Numbered from the stretch's first letter, positions 1-9,183 are shown. The stretch: DNA of 64,000 nt from Brevibacillus borstelensis (GCF_003710865.1 NZ_RHHO01000056.1:1-64000); one strand, 5' to 3'. Notes: generated by a model not told the origin, from the sequence alone. Made by a program: numbers and translations.

Positions 1-67
1 CCTCCCGTCGTCTGTAATGCCCAACAGGAGTGTATTTTGATAAGGGGATGTTGGCAAGTGGTTTTTT

Positions 68-100
68 AATTTATGCAGCCCCTACGGGTCTGCATAAATT
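68..100. repeat. Perfect 11-bp inverted repeat (hairpin)
   Basis: AATTTATGCAG (68-78) is perfectly repeated in inverted form as CTGCATAAATT (90-100), with an inner CCC/GGG pairing. Neither strand has a T-run after the stem, so this is not a standard intrinsic terminator. The first 249 bases otherwise show only the leader of the DUF2920 gene, with AGGAG just before its ATG. The function of the hairpin is unknown. Confidence 0.6.
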
Positions 101-249
101 AACTGCCATAACCTACATTTTTAGTCTGCCATAAACACTTATGAACGCAGTTATATGTTGAGACCTCCGCATGTGGGAACAGAGAGTTTTTCACGCTTAG
201 ACAATCTTTACGTACACCTCTAATTTACCTTTATTTAAGGAGAATCATA

Positions 250-1194
250 ATGTCAAAGGACTATGAAATCACAATTGATGCACATCCAAATATATACAAT
301 GACTTCTCACCGAGAAAGTTGAATATATATTTTTCTGAGCCGGACAAAGGAATTAATAATGAAACAGGACTTTTCCTGTTCATTCCAGGATTTGGGGCAA
401 ATGCGAATTCGAGAGTCTACAAAAAAATGCGTTCTGTTTTTTCTGATAAATATAATGTCGTTACGATACAATGTGACTATTTTGGCTGGGAGTTTATGCA
501 ACAGGAGAATTTGGAGGAAACATCCAAAAATTTTAATGATATGGGGATAATGCAAGCTCTTGACAACATAACTGCGGTAATCATTGTTTCTGAAATCATC
601 AAGGATAATAAATACACCTTTAATAATAGTAAAATAATCGCTTACGGACATTCGCACGGTGCATATTTAGCGTATTTATGTAATGTTTTTGCACCTAACT
701 TGTTTTCTTTAATTGTTGATAATTCTGCATGGATATTTCCTGCTTATTTAAAGGGAAACCGAGCCTTGAACATGAATGGAAAGATGACTTTATTTGATTA
801 CTATGCAAAGTCTATAATAAAAGATTTTGAAATACTGAATTTATCATCGTTATATAAAGATTTTAAAAACAATTGTATGATTCATTCGTTTCATGGAGAA
901 AGTGATAGTTTAATATCCTTGGAAGAAAAGAGGAGCTTTTGTCTCTCGCTGGATAATTGTTTTTTACATGAGATAACGGAAGATAAAATTGATAATCATA
1001 TCTTCAAATCTACCTTTCATGGTCTTAATGCAGATTTTTTATTACTTTTCGATTACCTATTATCCAATTTCAGCATTAGCTTTAATTACAAGAATGCTAT
1101 TACATTGAAAGATCATCGATTAGACACAAAACTATATAGTTATGTTTTTGACTATAGTGGATTTGTACCAGTCTTAAACATATTTTCAAAATAA
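250..1194 (+). CDS. DUF2920-like alpha/beta-hydrolase fold protein
   Basis: A 314-residue protein with an alpha/beta-hydrolase look. An early GFGANANS segment could form an oxyanion loop, and YGHSHGAYLA gives the G-x-S-x-G nucleophile elbow. Late Asp (HGESDS) and His (DNHIFKSTFHG) residues could complete a triad. The N-terminal pattern resembles DUF2920, a family often found among flagellin-glycosylation genes in Campylobacter and Clostridia. The ATG follows AAGGAG with good spacing. No signal peptide is seen, so it is probably cytosolic. The gene is strikingly AT-rich, with A/T-ending codons unlike any neighbour, which points to recent transfer. A role in flagellar sugar modification is inferred from family context; the family call is from memory of motifs. 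Confidence 0.6.
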   Translation: MSKDYEITIDAHPNIYNDFSPRKLNIYFSEPDKGINNETGLFLFIPGFGANANSRVYKKMRSVFSDKYNVVTIQCDYFGWEFMQQENLEETSKNFNDMGIMQALDNITAVIIVSEIIKDNKYTFNNSKIIAYGHSHGAYLAYLCNVFAPNLFSLIVDNSAWIFPAYLKGNRALNMNGKMTLFDYYAKSIIKDFEILNLSSLYKDFKNNCMIHSFHGESDSLISLEEKRSFCLSLDNCFLHEITEDKIDNHIFKSTFHGLNADFLLLFDYLLSNFSISFNYKNAITLKDHRLDTKLYSYVFDYSGFVPVLNIFSK

Positions 1195-1405
1195 AAGGTA
1201 AAGGACATATCTGAGTAACGGAGCTAAGAAAGGAGGGCAGTTTCACGATGGAGGCGTCTGTGAAAGCTGTCCTTTGTTATTTACCAAACGCGGTCGAGGT
1301 TGAAACACTAAACGCCCTATTTTCATGGTTTTGTAAACTCCCTCTCGCATTCTGACGATAACAAAAGAGAGAAAGCTTCGTGCGATCCCGAGGGAGAGAT
1401 GAACA

Positions 1406-3556
1406 ATGAGAGTAAACTACCCCGCCTCTGCCAACCAAATTCAGCCCAATAGTGGTGTTCAGATACAAGAAAATAAAGGTGAATCCCAAGGGAGGACATT
1501 GGCGAACCGGCCTGCTATAGCCGGAGGGCAGCCTGACGTATCCAGCGTCTTGCGCGGCCTTGGAACCGATCCTACACCGGAAATGAAGCAGTCTGCAAAG
1601 ATTCTGCTTGATGGCGGAATCTCTCTGAACGAGCAGGCAGTCCAGGATTTAAAGGAATTCATGGGGAAAGCTCCGGGAAGTCTGGATCAAAAGCTGGAAA
1701 CAGTCCAAGCCTTGGCTGATAAAAAGCTGGATGTGTCGCTTGGGCAGCTGAAGGCTGTCCACGAAGCGCTGCACGGAAAGTCCGTGACCGGGGCTCTGAA
1801 TGAGCTTGTTCAAAAGGGTGCTGGAAGTACGGATACCGAGATGGAATTTCAAGAAAGCTCTTTTTGTGAAAAAAAATCGGACTTCGACAAGACTGTGCAA
1901 AGGATACGCGAGCAAATGGCTGGGAGTCCGAAGGGAACGGCCGAAATGGGCGAGAAGCTCGGGAAAGTCCTGTATGAAGCGGTTCAACTTCATCAGTCGG
2001 GAAGAGAGCAGGAAGCCCGGCTGCTGCTCATGAACGCACTTGCCCAGCTAGGTGATGCGGACAGTGTCTTGAAGGTGGGACTGCCGGGAAATGCCTCTTT
2101 CGCAGCAAGCCCCGCGGAACTTCTTGCCCAGATGAAGGCAGCGTTGAATCAAGAGATGTCTTTGGATCAGTTGCTTGCAAAGTTTGGCGATCGCCTGCTC
2201 GATCTTTTGCAGAAAAACCAAGTGGCAGCCGGAACGCTTGAAAAAGGGCTTGATCAGGTGCAAAACCACATGTCCGGACATGCTGCATCGCCAGAGGAAA
2301 CAGGCAATCCCGCTCCTTCTGCCGGAATTGCTTACGATGATCAAGCTGAGATGCACATGGCCTCATTTCTGACGACAAAGGATTTGGTCGTCACGGAAAT
2401 TACGCAAAAGCTGAGTCAGGCCGCTGCCAACTTCCAAAGCGTAAAAAGGGAGATAGTCAGAAACATCGACAACATGCTGAAAGTTGCGGAAACCAATAAG
2501 GGGAACATTTTAGCCGGGGTAAAGCCTTTGTTGGAATCAACCATCGATGCGCTTGACAAAGCGATTTTGAAAAGCGAAATGATGATGCTGACGGACATGG
2601 AGACAGAAAAGCAGCTAATAAAGGCAAGCAGTGAATTGGCCGAAGCCAGAAGGTTCTTGGCGAAAGGGGAAAACAGCCAGGCGGCAGCAGTGTTAAAAGG
2701 AGTCCAAGCAAAGCTGGACGCACTAAACTGGAAGCCGTCCGATGTACGAGTCCAGCACTTTGCGACTGGCCAAAGCATCTTTGCAGAAAAAGTCCCGCAT
2801 GCTTCCCGTCTGTTTAGCCAGATTGCAGAGACGGCTCAGCACTTTCAGAATCATCCGCCCTCTGCCCGCAATACGTTCGAATTTGTCCGTTCGCTCGGAT
2901 TGAATTATGAAAGCGAGCTGGCGCAGTCGTTTACAGAGCGTCATCCGGGCGAACGGGGCCAGGGCCAGGGGCACGCTCAGGAGAATCTTCACAAGAACCT
3001 GAAGCATGCGCTTCTGCAGCTTGCCAAAGCGGGCGAAAAAGGCACGACCTCTGTCAGTGGCGGTCAAGCGGTAGAGCAAGCGCTGCAAAGCATAACGGGC
3101 CAGCAGCTGCTGAGCAAGCCGGATGCGGGCAACCAGCCCCAAAGCATGTTTATGCAGTTGCCGCTTTTGCTCCAAAACGGACTCGAAAATGTAAAGCTCT
3201 ACGTTCAGTCAAAAAATGAGGGGCAAAAAGTCGATTGGGAAAACTGCAGTCTGTATTTTTTAATCGAGACAAAAAAACTGGGGCCGACAGGGATTCACAT
3301 TACAGCGGTGGAGCGCAATCTGTCCATTGCGATTAAAAATGACCAGCCGCAAATCCGGGAGCGTTTGGATTCTATCATAGCCGGATGCAAGGAAAATTTG
3401 GCCCAGATCGGTTACAATGTAGTAGGTGTGTCATTTGCCAAGTTTACCGAGCAGAAAAAAGAAGAGCAAGTACCGGCAGGACAAAATACCGCTGCAAATA
3501 CGATGCGACCAAATGAGCCTAACCCAGCCGCGAAAGGGTTTGATCTGAAGATATGA
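1406..3556 (+). CDS. FliK/YlqG-like flagellar hook-length-type protein
   Basis: A 716-residue, Gln/Ala/Lys-rich protein, mostly helical and low in complexity. The last ~110 residues (from about NVKLYVQSKNEG to SFAKF) have the beta-rich pattern of the FliK C-terminal domain: a paired strand, then a helix with QIRERLDSI, then a final VVGVSFAKF strand. B. subtilis YlqG, which lies directly before ylqH, has the same position and build. The start ATG follows GAGGGAGAG. Its stop overlaps the next start as ATGA, indicating translational coupling. A likely role in export-specificity switching or a related flagellar function is inferred from the partner gene. No signal peptide is seen, as expected for a flagellar-export substrate. 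Confidence 0.6.
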   Translation: MRVNYPASANQIQPNSGVQIQENKGESQGRTLANRPAIAGGQPDVSSVLRGLGTDPTPEMKQSAKILLDGGISLNEQAVQDLKEFMGKAPGSLDQKLETVQALADKKLDVSLGQLKAVHEALHGKSVTGALNELVQKGAGSTDTEMEFQESSFCEKKSDFDKTVQRIREQMAGSPKGTAEMGEKLGKVLYEAVQLHQSGREQEARLLLMNALAQLGDADSVLKVGLPGNASFAASPAELLAQMKAALNQEMSLDQLLAKFGDRLLDLLQKNQVAAGTLEKGLDQVQNHMSGHAASPEETGNPAPSAGIAYDDQAEMHMASFLTTKDLVVTEITQKLSQAAANFQSVKREIVRNIDNMLKVAETNKGNILAGVKPLLESTIDALDKAILKSEMMMLTDMETEKQLIKASSELAEARRFLAKGENSQAAAVLKGVQAKLDALNWKPSDVRVQHFATGQSIFAEKVPHASRLFSQIAETAQHFQNHPPSARNTFEFVRSLGLNYESELAQSFTERHPGERGQGQGHAQENLHKNLKHALLQLAKAGEKGTTSVSGGQAVEQALQSITGQQLLSKPDAGNQPQSMFMQLPLLLQNGLENVKLYVQSKNEGQKVDWENCSLYFLIETKKLGPTGIHITAVERNLSIAIKNDQPQIRERLDSIIAGCKENLAQIGYNVVGVSFAKFTEQKKEEQVPAGQNTAANTMRPNEPNPAAKGFDLKI

Positions 3557-3855
3557 TCCGCAAGTCTTTCAATCAAAAGCAGAGACAAGCTATAAATGGT
3601 CCCATGGCAGCAGTTATCCGCTATGATCAGGAAAACGATTTCGTTCCTGCCGTCATCGCGCAGGGAAGAGGCCACCTGGCTGAAAAGATCATCTCTATGG
3701 CCAAAGACAACGACATCCCTCTCCAGGAAGATTCTTTGCTTGTAAAGAATCTGATTGATATCGATCTGGGGGAAAATATACCGCCCCAACTGTATTCGGT
3801 AGTGGCCGAAATCCTTTTGCTCATCGAGGAAATGGAAAGATACAATGGGCGATAA
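3553..3855 (+). CDS. FlhB C-terminal-domain-like protein (YlqH/FhlB family)
   Basis: A 100-residue protein matching the cytoplasmic tail of FlhB/YscU/EscU export-switch proteins without the membrane domain. It has AAVIRYDQENDFVPAVIAQGRGHLAEKII followed by DNDIPLQEDSLLVKNL and a terminal helix (PPQLYSVVAEILLLIEEM). The self-cleaving NPTH loop of full-length FlhB is absent; the protein begins about where the post-cleavage fragment would. This is the usual layout of YlqH. It overlaps the FliK-like gene by 4 nt (ATGA). In related systems such FlhB fragments can substitute for the FlhB tail; here that is inference. The pairing of a FliK-like protein with a FlhB-tail protein is conserved in Bacillaceae. 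Confidence 0.8.
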   Translation: MIRKSFNQKQRQAINGPMAAVIRYDQENDFVPAVIAQGRGHLAEKIISMAKDNDIPLQEDSLLVKNLIDIDLGENIPPQLYSVVAEILLLIEEMERYNGR

Positions 3856-3898
3856 TGGGCGAGACAGACCAGATGCTGACAGAAAGGTACGGATATAA

Positions 3899-4336
3899 AT
3901 GGAAGTAAACAAGATCGGGCAAATATCCGTTGAACAACGAAAGTCCAAGCAGGATGTACCAGCGGATCGCGTGGCTTTTTCGGAACTGATGAACAAGGGC
4001 CGGCAACAACTGAATACGGAACGTCTTCAAAAAATGATATCAGAGATTGAAGAGCAGGGAAAAATCCTTGCCGATACACGTACGGTAGGAGATCTTCGGA
4101 AATTTAAGTCACTGGTAAAGAGCTTTCTTGACGACGCGGTGAAAAACGGACTGAGCCTCGAGGAGCAGCAAGGCTACAACCGGAGAGGACGGTCCCGTAT
4201 TTTCAAGATTGTCAAGGAAGTTGACAAGAAGCTGCTTGAACTGACCGATTCCGTCTTGAAAAGTCAGGAGCCCGGTTTGCGAATTCTGGAACGGGTAGGA
4301 GAAATCAAAGGATTGCTGATAAACACGTATGCGTAA
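3899..4336 (+). CDS. yaaR: YaaR family protein (DUF327)
   Basis: A 145-residue cytosolic protein. The central block (FKSLVKSFLDDAVKNGL ... RGRSRIFKIVKEVDKKLLELTD) is the signature of YaaR/DUF327, a small all-helical family of unknown function found beside flagellar or sporulation genes. The ATG follows AAAGGT 43 nt after the FlhB-like gene, so the three genes 1406-4336 probably form one operon. An intrinsic terminator about 150 nt downstream closes the group. No catalytic motif is visible. Assignment rests on length and the conserved C-terminal half. Confidence 0.75.
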   Translation: MEVNKIGQISVEQRKSKQDVPADRVAFSELMNKGRQQLNTERLQKMISEIEEQGKILADTRTVGDLRKFKSLVKSFLDDAVKNGLSLEEQQGYNRRGRSRIFKIVKEVDKKLLELTDSVLKSQEPGLRILERVGEIKGLLINTYA

Positions 4337-4482
4337 TGTCTTTCACAGGTAGAGAAGCGGGATCTGGCAGGTTATCCTCAGCAGGGAGTTACTCGTGATC
4401 CGCTCAAGGAAACGTACATTTCTGCATGCAGTGAAAAGCGATCCGCGAAGCGACAAAAACGGATATGGAGAACCAGTAGCCT

Positions 4483-4523
4483 AAAAACCAACCTCGCTTG
4501 CCAAAAGTAGGGTTGGTTTTTTG
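4483..4523 (+). terminator. Intrinsic terminator after yaaR
   Basis: AAAACCAACC pairs with GGTTGGTTTT across a short loop, followed by a T-run. It ends the 1406-4336 operon. The remaining intergenic stretch 4337-4833 holds no convincing gene; only the oppA leader, with GGAGG before its ATG, is recognised. Confidence 0.85.
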
Positions 4524-4833
4524 TATATCGTCGGCTCAACCGTATACAATCTGTTATCTGGCTTCTCCAACTTGTCGTCCAGACAGCTTATTCAAAACAG
4601 CATAACTCCATTACAAATTGAATAACAGCAAGACTCGGAAAGTAAAAGCTCATTTCATTTTTGTCTGCGCTTGTATTCACTATTGAATAAAAAGAAAAAC
4701 CGCATATGGTTCAACAACGGCCATGCACCGCTGCAACCGCACCTATACCGTGAGAAAGCAACAAGCTCACTGCAAATGGCACAAAAATTGCAAGATAATT
4801 TGAAAAAATCAAAAATACGGAGGGGTCCATCTG

Positions 4834-6465
4834 ATGAAAAAGAGCTTTTTTTCATTCTGCTCCACACTTCTGCTCATCGCGGCACTGGTCGGATGCAGCA
4901 GCAGTCCGCCTGCGCCGGCCGGTTCATCCCAGCAACCGGAAGCGTCCACAAAGCAAGAGGGAGGAAGCGGAGCGGAACAAATCCTGCAGATGAATGGCCG
5001 GGAGCCCAAAACGCTGGATGCGGGTCTTTCCAACGACGTCGCCTCGGGTGTCTACATCCGGGCCATTTACGATGCATTGGTCCGGTTGGACAAGGACGGC
5101 AAGCCGGTCAATTCCGTCGCATCCGACATCAAGATCTCGGAGGACAAAAAGACCTATACCTTTACCCTGCGAGAGTCGAAATGGTCCAATGGCGAGCCGC
5201 TGACGGCCAAGGATTTTGCCTACGCCTGGTTCCGGACACTTGATCCGAAGACGGCCAGCAGCTCCGCGTACAAATACTATCCGATCGTCAATGCAAAGGC
5301 TTTTAACCTGGGCAAAGCAAAGAAAGAGGATGTCGGGATCAAGGTCATCGACGACAAAACGATCGAAGTGCAGCTGGAAAACCCGACGCCTTACTTTTTG
5401 ACGCTGGCAACCTTTTACTACCCCGTAAACCAAAAGGTCGTGGAGGGGAACGAGAAGTGGGCCAATGAAGCCGCCACCATCGTCACCAACGGTCCTTTCA
5501 AAATCGAGACCTGGGAGCACAAGAGCAAAATCGTCCTGGTGAAAAACGAGCATTACTGGGACAAGGAAGCCGTGAAGCTGGACAAAATCGAATTTTCTAT
5601 GGTGGAGGATGCCAATACCGAGCTGGAGATGTTTAACCAGGGCGAGCTGGACTGGGCTGGCGGGCCGATCAGCAGTCTGCCGGTAGATGCGATTCCGGCG
5701 ATGAAAGAAGAGGGCAAGCTGCAGGCGATGCAAAAGGCGCAGTCCTACTACCTGCTGTTCCAGACGGAGCAGGCGCCGTTTACAAACGAGAAAATCCGCA
5801 AAGCGTTTGCGTATGCCATCAACCGCCAGGAGATCGCGGACAATATTTTGCAGGGCGGACAGACAGCTCTGACCGGGCTGGTGCCGCAGTCGGCTTCCCT
5901 CAAGCCGGAGGGCTATTTCAAGGACAACGATGCGGAAACAGCCAAGCAGCTTTTGGCGGAAGGAATGAAGGAGCTGGGGATTGAAAAGCTGCCGGAAATT
6001 ACGTACCTGTACTTTAATTCCGACGCCCAGAAGAAAATTGCCGAAGCTCTGCAGGGCCAGTGGAGAAAAGTGCTCGGCATTGAAGTGAAGCTGATCAACA
6101 AGGACATGAACGTGATGTTTGACGAGCAGGCCCAGGGGAAATACATGATCTCGGTAACAGCGTGGACGGCCGATTACAACGACTCTGTCAATTTCCTCGA
6201 GCTGCTGATGGAAAAGTACAGCGACAACAACTGTACACTGTGGCACAGCGAAGCCTACAACGACCTGATCAACCGCTCCTACAAGGAAACGGATGAAACC
6301 AAGCGGAATCAGCTTTTGCAGGAAGCGGAGTCGATTTTGATGAACGAGATGCCAGTCACGGGACTGTACAGCAATGTGAACGTCTGGGTGCAAAACGACA
6401 AGCTCAAAGGCGTGACCGTAGACCCTCTTGGCTATATCGACATGAAGTGGGGCTACAAGGAATAG
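4834..6465 (+). CDS. oppA: Oligopeptide ABC transporter substrate-binding lipoprotein (OppA-type)
   Basis: A 543-residue SBP_bac_5 family protein that captures peptides outside the membrane for an Opp/Dpp permease. The N-terminus is a lipoprotein signal with lipobox LVGC at about residue 21, followed by a Ser/Pro-rich linker. Family motifs are clear: MNGREPKTLDAGL, an ASGVYIRAIYDALVRLD block, LRESKWSNGEPLTAKDFAYAWFRTLDP (the SBP_bac_5 signature) and a C-terminal YSNVNVWVQN region. GGAGGGG precedes the ATG. No opp permease or ATPase genes are adjacent, so it is an orphan binding protein, relying on a permease encoded elsewhere or acting as a peptide-signal receptor. Confident family, uncertain substrate. 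Confidence 0.9.
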   Translation: MKKSFFSFCSTLLLIAALVGCSSSPPAPAGSSQQPEASTKQEGGSGAEQILQMNGREPKTLDAGLSNDVASGVYIRAIYDALVRLDKDGKPVNSVASDIKISEDKKTYTFTLRESKWSNGEPLTAKDFAYAWFRTLDPKTASSSAYKYYPIVNAKAFNLGKAKKEDVGIKVIDDKTIEVQLENPTPYFLTLATFYYPVNQKVVEGNEKWANEAATIVTNGPFKIETWEHKSKIVLVKNEHYWDKEAVKLDKIEFSMVEDANTELEMFNQGELDWAGGPISSLPVDAIPAMKEEGKLQAMQKAQSYYLLFQTEQAPFTNEKIRKAFAYAINRQEIADNILQGGQTALTGLVPQSASLKPEGYFKDNDAETAKQLLAEGMKELGIEKLPEITYLYFNSDAQKKIAEALQGQWRKVLGIEVKLINKDMNVMFDEQAQGKYMISVTAWTADYNDSVNFLELLMEKYSDNNCTLWHSEAYNDLINRSYKETDETKRNQLLQEAESILMNEMPVTGLYSNVNVWVQNDKLKGVTVDPLGYIDMKWGYKE

Positions 6466-6544
6466 AGGTGTAGAAAGCAGTGACAGAGAATGTTTTCCCT
6501 GACCAAATAGCTGCAAATAGAAGTGCAGAAAGGAGGTTTTCGAT

Positions 6545-7963
6545 ATGAATCATCAGGAGTGGAAACAGGAGTTTGAACCATTTGCCCAAGCTCGAATGGA
6601 GCAAGTCCAGGTGCCTGGAGGGGCGATCGGAATCTGCAAGGACGGAGAGCTGGTCTATTTTGGCTCGTTTGGCTTCAGCGATGTGGAGAAGCAGCAGCCG
6701 GTCACGCCGGATACGATATTTGGCATCGCTTCCGTGACCAAGTCGTTTACCTGTATGGCCATTATGCAACTGCAGGAGGCAGGCAAGCTGTCTGTTGACG
6801 ATCCTGTCGTGGACTACCTGCCTCAGTTTCGCATGCCGCAAGACCAATTCACACGGGATGTGACGATTCATCACTTCATGACCCATACGCCGGGAATGCC
6901 GCCTTTGCCCTTTTTGACATCCGCCATGAAGCGGTCGATGGAAAAAGACCCCGCGGTTCTGGAGACGGAGCCGGAGTGTGTAGACGAGTCGGTCCCTGTC
7001 GTGGATACGTACGAGGAACTGATGGAGCAAATCGGCTCGTTTCCGGAGGAGGTACTGGGGCGGCCGGGAGAGGCGTTCAGCTACAACAACGATGTGTACG
7101 GGCTGTTGGGAGCTATTGTAGAGCGCGTCAGCGGCATGTCCTTTGAACAGTATGTGACGGAACACATCCTGCTCCCCGCGGGGATGAACCGCAGCGTGTT
7201 TACTCCGGAGCAGCTTGCAGCACATAGGGACGTAGCAGAGCTGTTTACCCGCAAGACGCGGAACGGAGCCAACGAGGTATTCCACGCCCCAGTCCTGCAC
7301 GATGCTCCGGCGATGCGGGCCGCAGGCTTTTTGAAATCGAGCGTGGCCGATTTGCTCCGGTATCTGGACATTTTCCGTACAGGTGGAATGGCAGGAGAGA
7401 CGCGCATCCTCTCTCCGGAGAGTGTGACCGAGATGACGACTCCCCATGTGAAATGCGATGCTTGCTGGCACTACGGGTACGGCTTGCAGATCGTGCCCGA
7501 CTCCGTTGGCGGGCCGCTGATCGATCACGGAGGGTCGCTAAAAGGGGTCAGCTCGCAGATTTTTGTGTTGCCGGAAAAGGGCATCACCGGAGTCATCCTG
7601 ACCAATGTCGACGGCGTGGAAGTGCGCGAGATAGCCGTAGGAGCGCTTAACCTGGTCCTGGATAGACCGCTTGAGACTCCGCTGTTTCGCTTTGCGGACC
7701 AGTCGCTGGCGGCAGAGAAGCTCGCTGATTATGCCGGAGAGTATACTTGTCAGGAATGGATGGAAATGAGTGTGGAAGCAAAAGACGGAGTATGCCAGAT
7801 GACAATGGACGGTACGACTTATGCGCTGCGGCCGGTCGGGAATGATCTGTTCGTATTTCGCCGCAGAGGAGCGGATATCCCCGTGCTGTTCGTGCGAAAT
7901 GAAGCAGGTGCGGTCCACCGGGCGGTATACGCGAAGCGCCAGCTGCGCAAGAAAGCGCAATGA
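6545..7963 (+). CDS. Serine hydrolase, beta-lactamase/esterase family (class C fold)
   Basis: A 472-residue member of the class C beta-lactamase/PBP4*/EstB superfamily. The catalytic S-x-x-K is S63-VTK66 in IASVTKSF. The second motif Y-x-N is Y180-N-N182 in FSYNND. The third, H-x-G, is in LIDHGGSLKG. A C-terminal ~100-residue lipocalin-like extension follows the catalytic domain, as in many Bacillus homologues. There is no signal peptide, so it appears cytosolic. AAAGGAGG lies 9 nt before the ATG. It follows oppA by 79 nt with no terminator between, so the two may be cotranscribed; a peptidase or esterase acting on imported peptides is a reasonable but unproven reading. Confidence 0.85.
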   Translation: MNHQEWKQEFEPFAQARMEQVQVPGGAIGICKDGELVYFGSFGFSDVEKQQPVTPDTIFGIASVTKSFTCMAIMQLQEAGKLSVDDPVVDYLPQFRMPQDQFTRDVTIHHFMTHTPGMPPLPFLTSAMKRSMEKDPAVLETEPECVDESVPVVDTYEELMEQIGSFPEEVLGRPGEAFSYNNDVYGLLGAIVERVSGMSFEQYVTEHILLPAGMNRSVFTPEQLAAHRDVAELFTRKTRNGANEVFHAPVLHDAPAMRAAGFLKSSVADLLRYLDIFRTGGMAGETRILSPESVTEMTTPHVKCDACWHYGYGLQIVPDSVGGPLIDHGGSLKGVSSQIFVLPEKGITGVILTNVDGVEVREIAVGALNLVLDRPLETPLFRFADQSLAAEKLADYAGEYTCQEWMEMSVEAKDGVCQMTMDGTTYALRPVGNDLFVFRRRGADIPVLFVRNEAGAVHRAVYAKRQLRKKAQ

Positions 7964-7994
7964 CTTTCGTTCTATTCAAAAGCATAACATGAAG

Positions 7995-8036
7995 AAAAAA
8001 CGGACGCGGAGAAGATCCCTGCGTCCGTTGCTCTTT
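7995..8036. terminator. Bidirectional terminator between serine hydrolase and yjfB
   Basis: AACGGACGC pairs with GCGTCCGTT, flanked by an A-run on the left and CTCTTTT on the right. It serves the converging serine hydrolase (+) and yjfB (-) genes. Confidence 0.75.
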
Positions 8037-8038
8037 TC

Positions 8039-8245
8039 CTACACGCTGATGTCAATCGTTTTTCCGGCTGTCGGATGAGGCGCTGCTTGAGCGGCTTGCT
8101 GCACGCTTTGCTGCGCATTAGAAAAGTCCTGGATCATCGCTGTCGCACCTGCTGCCATCGTGTTCTGCGCCATTTTCATGACGCTGAGGCTGACAGTGTG
8201 TCTCAACTGGCTCAGTTGCGCGCTCATCATAGAACTCATATCCAT
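8039..8245 (-). CDS. yjfB: YjfB family putative motility protein
   Basis: A 68-residue protein with the YjfB layout: MDMSSMMSAQLSQLR, then VSLSVMKMAQNT, a helical middle, and a closing HPTAGKTIDISV close to the family's H-P-x-x-G-x-x-I-D-I ending. Members are small, cytosolic and sigma-D dependent in B. subtilis; their exact role is unknown. AAGGAGGG lies just before the ATG. It is divergent from motA, and the shared 120-bp region carries TCCGATAA on both strands, like a sigma-D -10. This supports a motility link. Confidence 0.85.
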   Translation of the reverse strand: MDMSSMMSAQLSQLRHTVSLSVMKMAQNTMAAGATAMIQDFSNAQQSVQQAAQAAPHPTAGKTIDISV

Positions 8246-8285
8246 TGTGGTTTCCCTCCTTTTTCATTTGGGTCCCTTCACTTTT

Positions 8286-8338
8286 TTATCGGATTGGAAA
8301 AGCTTTGGTATTATAATCAAACTGAACATTTCCGATAA
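8286..8338. promoter_or_regulatory. Candidate divergent sigma-D-type promoters (yjfB / motAB)
   Basis: The sigma-D -10 consensus is GCCGATAT. TCCGATAA occurs on the minus strand (plus positions 8286-8293, towards yjfB) and on the plus strand (8331-8338, towards motA). About 15 nt upstream of the plus copy is TATA (8312-8315), one change from the TAAA -35. The minus copy has only an approximate -35. A TATAAT also lies at 8312-8317, so a sigma-A promoter remains possible. Confidence 0.4.
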
Positions 8339-8364
8339 AGGAAGAGAAGAAAGCAAGTGGGAAG

Positions 8365-9183
8365 GTGACAGGTTTGTCGACGAAACGACGCTCGCTCCTG
8401 CTGGTGGGAGCAGTAGTGCTTATTTTTACACATGCGGTTTACCTGAAAGGAAACCTGTCCGATCTGTTGAACCTGACGGCTATCGAGCTGGTTGGGTTGT
8501 CAGTGCTTATCTCGTATGCGATCAAGCGCAAGCATCTGGAGGTGCGCAAAATCGTCCGTCTGTTGATCCATGGGCGCGAGGGAAACGTGGAGGAGACGAT
8601 CAAGCGGTTTTATTACTACGCACTGGTTCAAAAGGAACAAGGGTATCTTGAGCTGGAAAAAGAGCTGCAAAATGAAAAAGATTCCTTCGTCCGTCGGGGC
8701 AGTCTGCTTGCCATCGAAGGAGTACCGGAGGAGGAGCTCCGCATGATTCTCGAAAACGAGCTGAAGGGCGAACAGCATCGCTACCAGCAGGCGGCAGGCT
8801 TTTTCCGCCTGGTCAGCCTTTTGGCCCCCGGCATGGGTCTGGTGGGAACGCTCCTCGGAATGACGGGTGTTCTGGAGACGCTGAATGATTTGACCCAGAC
8901 GGGATACAGCCTCAGCTCGGCGGTCGTAGCGACGCTGTACGGGGCGCTTTTGGCCAACATGTTTGCCCTGCCGTGCTACTACCGGCTGATGGACTTGTAT
9001 GATCAGGAAATGTTTGAGAAGCGGCTCTATCTGGAAGGCTGCATCGGTTTGCAGCGAATGGAGACGCCGCGTGTCCTGTTTGAAAAATTGAACTCGTTTT
9101 TGCCCGGGGACAAAAAGCTTGTCCTCATCAAAACCCCTGGAAGCATGAAAGGGACGATCGAAAGGCAGGATCTCCATGCATGA
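8365..9183 (+). CDS. motA: MotA/TolQ/ExbB-type flagellar stator subunit
   Basis: A 272-residue membrane protein with the four-helix MotA plan. There are two N-terminal hydrophobic helices (about residues 10-26 and 37-53), a cytoplasmic loop, and two C-terminal helices containing SLLAPGMGLVGTLLGM and YGALLANMFALPCYY. The VGTLLGM stretch is the MotA/ExbB proton-channel signature. The GTG start gives a normal MotA N-terminus, but its ribosome binding site is weak (AAGCAAGTGGGAAG). The gene overlaps the following MotB-like gene by 8 nt. It powers flagellar rotation by ion flow; whether H+ or Na+ cannot be decided from sequence alone. A non-flagellar ExbB-like role is less likely given the OmpA-type partner and the yjfB neighbour. 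Confidence 0.85.
   Translation: MTGLSTKRRSLLLVGAVVLIFTHAVYLKGNLSDLLNLTAIELVGLSVLISYAIKRKHLEVRKIVRLLIHGREGNVEETIKRFYYYALVQKEQGYLELEKELQNEKDSFVRRGSLLAIEGVPEEELRMILENELKGEQHRYQQAAGFFRLVSLLAPGMGLVGTLLGMTGVLETLNDLTQTGYSLSSAVVATLYGALLANMFALPCYYRLMDLYDQEMFEKRLYLEGCIGLQRMETPRVLFEKLNSFLPGDKKLVLIKTPGSMKGTIERQDLHA

Noticed and set aside
68-100. Intrinsic terminator
   Set aside because: The hairpin has no T-run after it on either strand.
1248-1337. 29-codon ORF after AAAGGAGGG, before the FliK-like gene
   Set aside because: Good ribosome site but the product has no recognisable motif and runs into a spacer; no terminator or promoter supports it.
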